From Hybos culiciformis (taxonomy: Eukaryota; Arthropoda; Insecta; Diptera; Hybotidae): a DNA stretch of 64,000 bases. This document shows, in pieces, positions 35,365 to 47,132 of the stretch (positions are counted from its first letter, which is position 1; the number at the start of each line of letters is the position of its first letter). Made by a program: the position numbers and the translations under genes. A model generated the notes under the pieces. It saw only the letters and a program-made list of their open reading frames with translations. It was not told the DNA's origin and did no database searches. The stretch is taken from contig OZ023274.1 of NCBI GenBank assembly GCA_964007475.1, positions 26,007,090 to 26,071,089 of the forward strand, read 5' to 3'.

Positions 35365-36225
35365 GATATACCCAGGCTCGGACGCCGTCAAAAAAATAAG
35401 CCGATCCGTCGTCGCGCCGCGTCTTTTTTCGATTAGTCGTCGTCGTTGAATTTTACGCGGCTGGTCGTGGATTTGCGCCGTAAGAATTTGTTTCAAAAAT
35501 CAGGAAAAAAAAAAATTTTTTTTTTCTTTTTTTGGTTTGAATTTTTGGCTAAACTGCAGTTTACGTGACTTACTCAGAATTGGCTGAAACTTGGAGGGCG
35601 GGTAGAAGCGGTGCCCAAACCTCCAAAACTGAAATCAGTTCTTGGGGCAAAGGCCCCGTTTTGGAGATACGGCCCCCCAAAGTTTTCATACATTTTGTGT
35701 GGGCAATTTTTTTTTTTGCTCGATTTGCCCCATTTTTTTGTAGAGAGTGTAGGCGCCAGCCGCAAATCCCACTGACCAACCACCAGACCGCCCGCCCGCC
35801 GCCCCCCACCCCCCCTCTTGTTTTGGGGCACCCCCTTTATCCTTTTCCCAAAAATTGGGCCAATCGGGCAAAAAAAAAAATTTCCCATACAAAATGTATG
35901 AAAACTTTGGGGGGCCCTATCTGCAAAACGGGGCCTTTGCCCCAAGAACTGATTTCAGTTTTGGAAGTTTGGGCACCGCCTCTACCCCCCTCCAAGTTTC
36001 AGCCGATTCTGAGTGGGTCACGTAAACTGCAGTTACGCCGAATTTTTTACCGAAAAAAATTTTTTTTCGGAATAAAAATTTTTTTTTGGGAAAAAAAATT
36101 TTTTTTTGGAAAAAATTCGAGTCGACTGACTCGGCCGTCGCCGCGCGGTCGTCACGTTTTTCACAGCTCAGTTGCGATAAGTCGTCGTCGTGAAAAAAAC
36201 CACGGCGTCTGAGTCTGGATATACC
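35365..36225. mobile_element. GC-rich foldback element
   Basis: The core is a large inverted repeat: 35551-35738 against 35849-36032, near-identical arms of about 185 bp (CTGCAGTTTACGTGAC outer end; AAAGTTTTCATACATTTTGT inner part) around a 110-bp C-rich spacer (CCGCCCGCCCGCCGCCCCCC). Outside it are A/T blocks and GTCGTCG-rich flanks, and the extreme ends match as inverted repeats (20 of 24 bp, around CAGGCTCGGACGCCGT and CAGACTCAGACGCCGT). Frames on opposite strands (+ 35565-36212; - 35570-35945) give the same peptide (KTGPLPQELISVLEVWAP), as expected of a palindrome, so no coding call is made. It is a foldback or MITE-type element whose transcript could form a long hairpin. Confidence 0.75.
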
Positions 36226-36530
36226 TATATCAAATTAATAATTCAACATCAACAGAATATTCTATTCAAGATTCGTATTATTAAGAAGAAAAACAGGACA
36301 GAAGACCAATTGTCAGTCAGTGATATAAGCGAGCCAAAGCGAGCATGCTAACTACTAACAAAAAAATATTCATCCACCAAATTAATATTTGTTTCTTGTC
36401 TATGGGTGATGACAACTGGACTGGATGTTTAGATGAAAAAATTGGAAAAAATTAAAAAAATTGCGCAAACTGAACTCCTGAAATAAATAAATAAATAATA
36501 AAAAAAGTTATTTGATTGAAACCAATTTAA
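36226..36530 (+). promoter_or_regulatory. Presumed Tonsl promoter and 5' UTR region
   Basis: Only 305 bp separate the foldback element from the predicted Tonsl start codon, so the core promoter and 5' UTR should be here or inside the element. I see no clear TATA box or other motif beyond AT-rich words. Inferred from position only. Confidence 0.3.
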
Positions 36531-39500
36531 ATGGATGAAAAAAGTAAGGATTCTATTTTCCATTTTTTTTTAAATTTTAATCAAGCACCTAACTGCAAGC
36601 TATCGTGCAAAATTAATTATTAACGAATTCAGCGAAACCAAAGTAGGTAGGTAGGCCTACGTTAAACAAATATTCGTCAGAATTTTCATATTGTCTTATT
36701 TTCTATTACGTAGGTCTTATTTCCTCCTACGCTAATTGTCAATTAACTCTTGTACTTATTTTTAATGGTACCATTTTTATTCTGAAATTCATAAAGCAAT
36801 TTTTTTTGTATACCTACCTACCTATTTCTTTTTTTTCTAGAATTATTGAAGAAAAAGGAAAAAGCATCATTGCAAGGAAATCAAGAACAATATGCCCAAT
36901 CCTGTAATTGCTTGGGTGATTACTACAACAGATGTGGACAATATAAAGATGCCGTTCTTGAATATAAAGATGAACTAACAGCTTATAGTGCATTGGGGAA
37001 AACATTAGAAGTGGCTAAGGCACATCGAATGGTTGGTGAAATGTTTATGCTCATGAGTGAATTTGAAAATGCCTTAGAACACATAAGAATTTATGAAAGT
37101 GAGAGAAAGAATTTTTTTTTTGTTTCTACTATGGAATGTTTTAGCTGACAGTGATAATCAATTCAGCAATTCGCTTAAACAAGTCTGTAGGCATTAATTC
37201 TAAATAATCAGTCTGAAATTTCATTTTTAGGATTAGTGAAAAATTTAGCTAATAAAGTTGAAGAGCAAAGGGCTTATGCAACATTAGGCAGAGTCTTTTT
37301 ATTATATGGTCAAAGCTTACAAAATTCCAATGAAATATCAAATGCTAAGAAACAACTTACACAGGCCGAGAAAGTGTTCATCAAAAGTTTATTAATTTGT
37401 AAAGAGTTAAGTGTATTTTTTTTTTATATTTTCTATTAATTTTCAAAACCCTGAAAGATTTAATATGAAAAAATCTTAGAAATATATTTTTTTTCCGCGC
37501 GGAAGTTCCTAAAAACACCAAGAACAAAAAAAAAAGTACTGGCAAAAGCTAAATAAATGTATTCTAAATTATTGAAATTTTTAGGCTTTCTGGACAAATA
37601 AGCAAAATCGAATTATTAGATATGCAAGCTAGATTGTATTTAAATATTGGGGTTGTTAAAGAACACATGGAAGATTATTCAGAATCAATGTCTTACATGG
37701 AAAAAGCAATTAAAATAAGTAAAACAAATGATATTTACGAGTTATTACATTTGTGTTACATATCAGCAAGTCTTTTATATCAATATAAAGTAAATGACAC
37801 TGCCTTGGCATTGAAATTTGCCAATTTAGCTTTGGAAGTTGCTGAAAGATTACCAGAAAACAATAAAAAAGTATGTGAGACACTATTAACAAAATCAGAA
37901 GTTTTAATAAAAATTGGTGATTTTCAAAGTGCTAAACATGTATTGCATAAAGCGTACAAACTTGGAACTCCAGATTTGAATGATCGTCAAAGTGTTGAAA
38001 AAAATTTAAAAATTGGTAAAAATAAATGGGTTCGAAAAATATAATGAATATTACGAATATTTACTTCTAATTCTTTTTCAGTTGTTTCAATTTGTCGAGT
38101 TTTGGATACATTAATAACAACAGAGTCAAATAATGAAAAGAAAAAATTATATGAAACTCTTGGAGATGGTTGCTGTTCATTACAGAATTATGAAAAAGCA
38201 ATTGAATATTACGAAAAAATGTTAGAATGTGTTGAATTACATATTGATGCTCCTTCAAATTTAATTCCGATTTATGTTAGTTTATATCAAACTTATAAAG
38301 ATATAAAAAATTATGAGAAATCGTTGGAATATTTATGGAAAGAGCTAGATTTGAATAAAAATAAACCAGAAGAAGCTTTTAACACATTATGTAACATTGC
38401 TGAAGTTTGTGAATTAACTAAAAAACCTTTTTGGACTATTCAAGAAATTTATCAAAAAGCAATTAAGGAAGCTGAAAAAGCTGAAAATATCAAATTAGAA
38501 AAAATTGCTACAATTCGACTATGGAAACTTCAAAATAAATATAATATGAATATTTTAGCAGATGAATTGAAACATGATGCGATGAGAAGGAGTATCAATA
38601 TTGAAGACATTGAAGAAGATTGTGAGTCAGAAGAAGTAAATAGTAATATAGAAGAAAACACCCCCGATATAGGAAATGATGTTTGTTTAGATGACCTAAC
38701 AGATTCGCAATCGGAGTCAGAAAATACATCAATTGAAAAACAAAAAAATCTAAACCAACGGTGTACCCGTAAACGCGGTCGATGTTTGACGTTAAAAAGA
38801 AATATGAAAGGTGAAACACAGTTACATCAAGCATGTATTGTTGGAAATATCGAATTAGCACGTCGATTAATTGAGCAAGGACATTTAGTAAATGTCCGCG
38901 ATCATGCGGGTTGGTTGCCGCTCCATGAAGCATGTAATCATGGTCATCGAGATATTGTCGAAATACTTTTGGATTACGGAGCTACCATAAATGACAAAGG
39001 AGGAACTAATTGTGACGGAGTAACTCCCCTATGTATATCTTTAGCTTGAAAATGTTTTTTGCAATAGTGAAAAAATATAATATTTTGTTTTGAATTGTAG
39101 ATGATGCTTGTAATAATGGACATCTAGATGTTGTTGAACTTCTACTACAGCGTGGTGCAAATATTGCAGTAAGAACTGACTCTGGTAACACAGCTTTAGA
39201 TATATTAGAAATATGGTGGCAGTCAGCTGATTGGTGAAGATAATAATTTCTAACTAATATTTTAAATTCCTAATCATAATTTTTTTTTTAGTAAATCAGA
39301 GAAGCGAGAAAAATTTGAGCAAATTAGCAACATAATGAGGGAGAGGCTAGCCAAGATTGGGAAAATCAAATCTCCGCAAGAAAGCATTACATCTACATCA
39401 TTTTCTTATTCTTCGCTAGATAAACTTGAACAACTGGCTTATGATGAGAAATGTGAAAAATTGTCTCTAGAATATTCAGATAATGATGAAGACTCAAGTG

Positions 39501-41727
39501 ATGGTGACAATACGAGAGGAAAAGAGAGAAATTTTGTATTTCCTTATGCTAAACAACCTGATATTGATGCAAAAAATCAATATAAATTAGCTATAAAAAA
39601 TTTAAAACACCCCCAACGAGAGCAATTCCCAAAAAATATTGATACAACTCATCGAAGTCGAGGTGCCTTTATGAAATCCAATGAAGTGGATATAGATCAT
39701 TGGTTGGATGATGATTTAGGTCCAGAAAAGAAAAAAATTAAACTGAAAAGTATATGCAATTCAACAGAAAAACAAATGAACGAGACGTTTGAGAAAAGAA
39801 AATCAACTGATTCAATTTCTTTGAAAAGTTTGGAACAAGAATTTCATTTTGATAATATTGATAATGTGTCTTTGCAAAATCAAAGTGACTTCAATACTTC
39901 CAGTGAAATCAGACCAAATTTAAAAAAAACAACTAGGAAGCTAAGCTTTGGGAATAAATTGAAGAGAAATCGACAATCATCATTATTAGAAAATGGATTT
40001 TTACATTTCCGAAGTGAAAGCCCAACAGGAGTTGAAAAAGATTGTTCAAGTACAGAGTCTGAGCCTACTACCTTTTCTCCTTTAAAAAGCCAATATTTTA
40101 ATTTTAATGTTGATAATAACTTTACTCAAAATAAAACTCAACAGAATTCAGCAAAATCGTGCGTTTCATTTAAAGTGCAAGTAGAAAACGAACTTTTATT
40201 AGTACCTGTTGAGCAAAAAATTATTAATGAAGTTAATATAAAATGGTTGAGTAAAGAAGTTGCCAAAAGATATTACAAGTAAGTAAATTTACAAATAGTA
40301 TTAAATATTCTTATCCTTTGTTGAATTATGATCGTTTAGGTTTAGAATAAGACTTATCAGACAAAGTAATTCTTTCGCAATCTTGAACCCACAATTTTTT
40401 CAATTGGCTACACTCAAATAAGCTGAAAATTTTGCATTTTCATGCTATCTGATAATTTCTTCTAAATAATTTTTACAAAATTAAAATTATATTACCAACA
40501 AAATGTTTTTCTTTAAGCTTGGTAGGATTGAAACCAGTACTTCGATTAATGACATCTGATGGGTTTGTATTCGAAGAAAATGATGCACTAACAGCTGCAA
40601 TGGACGAAACTATGATATCTTCAAAAGTTCTAGAATGGAAACTTTCTACGCTCGGTCAAAGATATGAAGAGATGTGTCATCAAACAAACAGTAAATTTAA
40701 TACTTCTATTTATAAAATTATGGAAAATGCACAAATATCTAATAGCATATTATTAGATGATCTTTGTTTACTACCTCATCAAACGGAACCAATATTTAAG
40801 GCCTTATTGCATCAAAATAATCTAAGAATATTAGATTTATCAAATAATTGTGTTCAAAATGATGGATGTAAACAATTAGGGAAATCTTTATTTACATTAA
40901 TTCATTTAAAATCATTAAATTTAAGTGGTAATTGCATAACAAGTGATGGAATAGTTTATTTATTTTCACAGTATTCAGAACATTCACCGTGCTCTGAATT
41001 AGAATCAATAAATTTAAGTTATAATCCTATCGGTAATAATGGTATTAATTATTTAAATAATTTTTGTAAAAATTTCACTAAAAATCTTGTAAAACTTAAT
41101 TTATGTTCATGTAGTGTTTCCGATATTAAAGAATCATATTTCAATAATATTGATTTAGCAGAACTTGATTTTAGTTTTAATAAATTGAATATTAATTCAT
41201 TTTCATATTTATTAAATTTAAATTTTAGTAAAATGGAAAATTTATTTATAAATTTTTCATTGAAAAATGTTATTTCAAACTCAGGGTCTATAATTAATAA
41301 ATTATTTGAAACAGGAAATTGTGTTAAAATAAAAAATCTTGGATTATCTGGTTTAAATCTATCCGATTCAGATATTTATAATTTAGTTCATAATTTATCA
41401 GGATCATCATCAGATGGATTAGAAAAAATTGATTTAACTCAAAATTCGAAATTAACTTTTTCATCATTTCAATATATTTTAGAAAAAATGAATAATATTA
41501 GAGAAATTATTTTTAATCAATGCCCTCAAATTATGGATGTTAGTAGGCTTGAAAATTTACATATTAATTCTATTGATAAGAAATTACCTAATTTAATCAG
41601 TTTCGATATAAATGAAAATAGTTTAAATATAAAAATTGAAGCTATTGAAAAATTTTGGAAAATAAATACTGAATCATGTGGTTACATTGAAAGAAATAAA
41701 AATAATATTCGTTTAGTATTAAGATAA
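36531..41727 (+). CDS. Tonsl: Tonsoku-like protein (complete, copy B)
   Basis: Fork-repair scaffold; in animals TONSL with MMS22L loads RAD51 at broken forks and reads histone H4 unmethylated at Lys20. Eight coding exons, all GT-AG and phase-consistent: 36531-36543, 36841-37098, 37231-37405, 37585-38015, 38082-39032, 39101-39233, 39292-40278 and 40518-41727. They total 4158 nt (1385 aa; the human protein is of similar length). The start MDEKKLLKKKEKA resembles TONSL N-termini; its first exon has only 13 coding bases. TPR repeats fill about 5-450 and an acidic linker 468-510. Ankyrin repeats follow at 533-645, with the histone-binding surface kept (D566, W570, H574, E575 and N578, in RDHAGWLPLHEACNHGH). 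Then come a Ser/Lys-rich linker, a ubiquitin-like region (about 940-1005) and leucine-rich repeats (about 1055-1365). The exon 3 donor is GTTAAG, weaker than the rest but required by frame and homology. Confidence 0.93.
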
Positions 41728-41731
41728 GTCA

Positions 41732-41760
41732 AATAAAATTTATATTTTTTATCAAATAAA
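41732..41760 (+). terminator. Poly(A) signals of Tonsl, copy B
   Basis: AATAAA at 41732-41737 and 41755-41760, directly after the stop; same arrangement as copy A. Confidence 0.5.
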
Positions 41761-44700
41761 ATGTAAAACTCATTTTGTTAATTTTAGGTGTACCAGTTAC
41801 AAAAGGTAGCTCTAAGTACAATTAAAAAGAAAAATGACTATTAAAATATTTCGAAATATCATCAAAATTTCATCTAATCAAATCATATGGAAGTTAGATA
41901 TCCCACATATTTCTACAATTTTAATATAATATCTTTTTGCATTTGATAAGCAAATGCATTTTAGCATATTCAAACCTATTTTTTTCCCATGAATTTTATG
42001 CACTTGTGCAAATAAGTGCCGACGCAAGCTTATTATTTCATGAGAAATATTTTCAAACACATAATAAGTAAATTATTAGATTGAGGTTTTATAATTTCAA
42101 AAATAAAGAAGAGAAATCAGAAATAATCTCGCGTTCAACCTAAACGATAGTCTTTCCTCTTAATCGTTAATATCGGTAATTAATTTCTTTTATTTAGAAC
42201 CAAAATAGTAGAAAAATTGGTGAACAAAAACTTGATTAAAATAAAACAATTGATTTAAGTAATTAAAATTAAATTTAATTAAATAATAATACTTTATAAT
42301 TTGAATAATTTGTGAGAATAAAGTAGATATTTTAAAATAAATCGAATTGTGTTAATTAAGTTGGTTAATAAATTAACCAAAACCAACCGAACACCCAAAA
42401 ATATTAACTTGGATACCCATTTTACTATTAATCGTATTTTTTTTAAATATTTTGTTCTCTTTCAAAAATCTAAGAGCAGAATAAACTACAAATTCAAGGC
42501 GACAACGGTTTAGTTAAATACTAGCTCATTGTATGATAATGATAATTCAATTGTATCATATAACAAGAGTTCTATTAAACATTAAATTAAAAATAAACAA
42601 TTTTTTTTTAATGATTATGTAATTCATATTTTATTTAGTTTTTTTTTTTATTTATTATTTTTATTAAAATAAAATTTTATACAACATTTAACATACTATA
42701 ATAAAATTTTCTTCTCCTAAATTACTATCTCAATATATAAAATTATTTGTATATAATTTAATTTGGTGGCTGTAACCAAATATGAATAATTTTGCAAAAG
42801 TAGGAAAATTAATAATGAGTTACTTTAACCACCAAAAATTTTCTTTTTTTGCAATATTTGCCATGACTAAAGGTATAGTTTTGTTTTCTTATTTATTTCT
42901 TTTGGACAACAATGCTCTTAATAATGTTTCTAAATATTTAAAAAAAAACTATAATAATGTAAAAAATGTTTTGTTTTTTTATTAAATAGCATTCTATTAA
43001 ATTTCTGATTTTTTGCTTATTAAAATAAACGTGATTTAATTTTGTTTTGTATTTTTGGATACTTTATTTCCATATTTAAAAAAAAATCACATACAATTTT
43101 ATAGCTGCATTAATATCTGAGATATACTCAACGTAACTGATGCTAGTGAATCTTTCGAATTTTCAAAAGAGAAATAGGTTTAATTTTTACGGCGTTCAAC
43201 GACGTTTAACCTTATCAGCTCAAATAAATTTTGTTATAATTTTACTTTTTTTTACTGCGTTCAATCTCGGCAGTTACTCTGAGTTAAATCTCTGACATAA
43301 CAAAAAATTTTTTTTGCTATAAATAAATTAAACAATTTTATAACAAATTAGTTTAAAAAACCTAATTTTTTTTAGTATAAGATATGTGTGAATTTTTTTT
43401 TTTTTTTGTTTTATAAAATGATTTCTAACTAAAATATAATATATTAGAACTTAAAAATAAAATTTTAATAAGAAAAAAATTTTTATTATATAGGACAATT
43501 AATATTAAAAAAAAAAAACAATAAAAATACATATTGATAAAAATAAAAACAATAAAAATGTAGAGGGAACATTGAAAAAAAATACTATCGTCTATAGCAA
43601 AGCATTCAATATTAACAATAACAATTTGTTAAAATTGTCATAATAATCGACACAATATTTTTGGCAACAATTTAGTCACCTGAAAAAATTTAATACCCTA
43701 TTATGACGTACATATTTATTTTTCTTATCTTTTGAACAACATTTAAATAAATTATCTATTTTTATTACAAGTTTTAATCTCGATCGAATGTTAAATGATG
43801 ACAAAAATAATTTTTAAGGTATACGGTACCACAATTTTCGATATACATTTATTGAATTGAAGTAAATTATATAACATCTAAAATTTTCAAACAATTTTTA
43901 ATTGTCACACTTTCTGGCATTTTTTAACGTGACTTGTATCCCACCATTATACGAGGCAAAATAACAATTACATATAATTAATAACATAATAATTAATTTC
44001 TATAAACTAATATAATTTAATTGCAGAATCATCTACATAATATTTTTAATCCTCTACCAAGCATAATTTTGTAAATAAACATAACTTTGCTTTGCTCTAG
44101 ACTAAGTATATAAGTTAATCTTAAAAAAATATTTAAAAATAAATAAAAAACAATAATTTATCTTTTAAAAAGAAAAATAAAACATTTTTTATATAATATT
44201 GCTTGCAGTTGACCAAAATACTTATCTTTGATATTTTGTTTTAATACTAAAAAATTTTCGGCGGGTCAAATTTTCTCAAAGGCTCAGAATAAATGTATAA
44301 AAAAATTTATTTCAGAATGACGATAAACTTAAAAAATAATATTCGAAAGAATGATATTGTCTTGCCTGCAAAACATTTTTATCGACATTGTTAATTTTTT
44401 GGCTATTTTCTTATTGTTTTTTACATAAATTGAGAGTCAATTACTCTTTTCGATCACAAATATATAGAAATTCAAAAGATAAATTGGATTATAATTGCAA
44501 TAAAAATAATAATTGTTATAAAAAATTTACAATTATTAAAGAGTTAGTTTTCGAATTCTACGAATTTTTTTTCGAAATCCATATTCGGCTCATAGATTCT
44601 AAAAAAAAATCTAAAATTCATTCTCCTACCTGTTTTTAATGTCTATTACAAGAAATTAAAGAACAAAAAAATTATATAGGCACGATTCGTATCAATAATC

Positions 44701-44968
44701 TGGAAATAGACCTGATGAAAATGATTTCAGACTTTTTTTTACTGTTAAGATACAAAAGTTTAATTACGGTTTAGGCTATGTATTTATTAAATGTTACAAA
44801 AATTATAATTATATTATATTTTTTAGATAAGCATTTTGGGTAATATGTAATGTAATGTATCTATTTTTAGTTGAGTTACATATACCGAGTTTTCAATTTT
44901 TATTTTAGAACTTTTGTAAGTTCGACCAGTCTCATTTGTTCAAACATTTTTAAAATTAATATCTTTTT
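41761..44968. other. Convergent intergenic spacer, copy B
   Basis: Counterpart of 1624-4833, with SNPs and homopolymer changes only. A 1-bp homopolymer change alters the short frame at 44388-44639 relative to its copy A equivalent (4294-4479), which argues against it being coding. Confidence 0.7.
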
Positions 44969-44974
44969 TTTATT
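44969..44974 (-). terminator. Candidate poly(A) signal of PPP1R3, copy B
   Basis: Minus-strand AATAAA about 145 nt past the stop codon; same position as in copy A. Confidence 0.4.
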
Positions 44975-45119
44975 ATTTTACATAAGTTTTATACATCTTT
45001 TCTCTTTGCCAATCTTCTGAAAAGCACTTTAATTTAGAGTAAACTAATCTGGCTCAATGCCAGTTATTGGCATATCTGAACTCTATTGCATTTTGTTCCT
45101 ATGTTTGTTAATTTTTAAT

Positions 45120-47132
45120 CTAATAAAATGATGGACACCAGACATCTGAGCCTGATGCTGGAACTACCATGGCACTATTGTTAGTATGATGTGTGGGTAT
45201 GATCCCAAGACGACTAGTAATTGCATTTGTTACAGGTAAACATTGGAAACAATAATTAGACCCATAATTATTATCCCAAAATTGCTGTCCCTTGCATTGG
45301 AATCTTATGGCCAATTCTAAACGCTGTCCAACAGGTAATTTATTATTATAAATTGTAAATTCAAATTTATCAGAAAATCCGTCACATGAATTTTGAACAT
45401 AATTGGCGGGCAAATCATAAAAAGTACGCCAATTATCATATGTGACACGAATGTGAACAGATTTGTGAAAATCTAAATTTCGAACTCTTACAGAACCACC
45501 TATGGTCAAATTTATATTGTCTGTAACCATAGCATTTTCTAAATTAACTTGTTTATCACGCACAGCATCTAGAAAAGCTGGTAAGCCACCGGGTTGTTGA
45601 AACATTGGCATTAAAATACGATCAGCTTTTGGACCTAACTGTAATGGTTGTTGTTCAACCGACTCAATTATTTCTAAATCCTGATAAGCTGAACTTGGTA
45701 TATTTGGAATTTCATCCAAAAATGTTTTAACGTCGGCCAAGTCTAAACCTAAAACATCAGCGAAGCGAACAATTTTTTTACGACCTGGTGTACCAGGCGG
45801 TGTTTTTCCCGTTTTCAGAGATGAACACCTTCGCACACGTTGAGGCCTGCAGTCATCATCATCATCTGTATCACACAAAGTGGATAATTTCTGTAGTTTT
45901 GAAGATGAATTTTCATTTGGACTTTGATTCTCTTTGTCGTTGCAAATATCAGTGCCATTTTCTGTTATCGATGTGGGTGATGAGGATTCGCTACTTTTAT
46001 TGTTTTTATGACATTCTAATAAATTTGCATTATGTGATAGAGCGTCATTTATTAATTCATTGGTATTATTTTCTTTTTGTTCAGTCGTAGAAACATCTTG
46101 ATTGTTATCAATTCGTAAGGGTTCTTCAGTGTGAGAAGAAGTGAGGTGAGTTTTTAATTCATTACCTGAAAAATCAACACAATCTGTACTAATATCATGT
46201 TCCTGTCCATTCATATATTTGAATTCACCGTTGCAATCACCATTTTTACTATATTCACTAAATTTATCACTGCCATTAGTCAAACCATGTGTTTTATGTT
46301 CTCTTTTAAAATTTGCTTCTGCCGTAAGTTTATTAGCTAAATCACTACAATCATAATAATCATTGGGCGAGGTGGCTATAATTGAAGCTGAAGGCTCTAC
46401 ATCAAGATGTTTGTCGTTACAGCCACTGTCGGAGTTTTCTGGATCAAAATATGGGCCATCAGAACTTTGGCTTGATGCTCGTGACGTTATCGGAGATGAA
46501 CATTGATATCCGGATTCAGCTGTTGTGGCACAATCATGTGGTGTATTTGAAGTAGTTTCAATTAATCGGGAATATTCACATTCATCAACAGGACTGCCTG
46601 GACTTTCTATTTCACAATCAAAATCAAAATAAGAATCTGAAATCTCATTTTTTTCAACATTTAATTCATTATGTCTTAATGGTTGTATTGCTGTGACAAC
46701 AAGTTGATTTGTTTGTTCATTGTTCAACCAAGTATTGTTCAATCCATTTATAATGGGGTTATCTTCATTTGTTGGGGATTCATCGCTCTGGAAATAGTAC
46801 AAAAAAAAATTTTAATTAAAACCATTCAAGGAAAATAATAAATTTAAAATAATAATGGCAAATCGAACATAGGTAGGTACTGTTTTAAAAAAAAAAAAAA
46901 TACATTAATAAAATCAAATCTCGAATTAAGTATAAAATTTCAAGAAAAATGATATGTTTTGTTTGCAAAACCTTACCTGTGATCCTAAAGTTCGTAATTT
47001 TGATTGTAAACGCCTTGCAAATGCTTCAGCTCTGCCCCTGCAGGACATTCCGATGGTTGGTATCAACGATGTTAGGCCACAAGGATGCTCTGAAACACCG
47101 TTCGATATCGGTATATCACCAGGACTATTCAT
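45120..47132 (-). CDS. PPP1R3: PP1 glycogen-targeting subunit (PPP1R3/Gbs), copy B
   Basis: Second copy of the gene at 4985-6996 with the same structure: exon 1 47132-46977 and exon 2 46787-45120, 607 aa. The 189-bp intron is one base longer than in copy A, from an A-run. The RVxF-type PP1-docking motif KIVRF (390-394) and CBM21 domain (about 464-569) are unchanged. I see one silent change in exon 1 (an Arg codon, AGA to CGA) and one replacement (residue 65, Met in copy A and Ile here). With both copies intact, neither looks like a pseudogene. That is expected of two alleles and also of a very recent duplicate. Confidence 0.93.

Noticed and set aside
35565..36212. 215-aa open frame and overlapping minus-strand frames (35570-35945)
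   Set aside because: They lie on the arms of a palindrome, so the same peptide appears on both strands. Composition follows GC-rich repeats and A/T runs, with no domain.
38595..38933. 112-aa minus-strand frame
   Set aside because: Antisense to Tonsl exon 5 over the acidic and ankyrin region.
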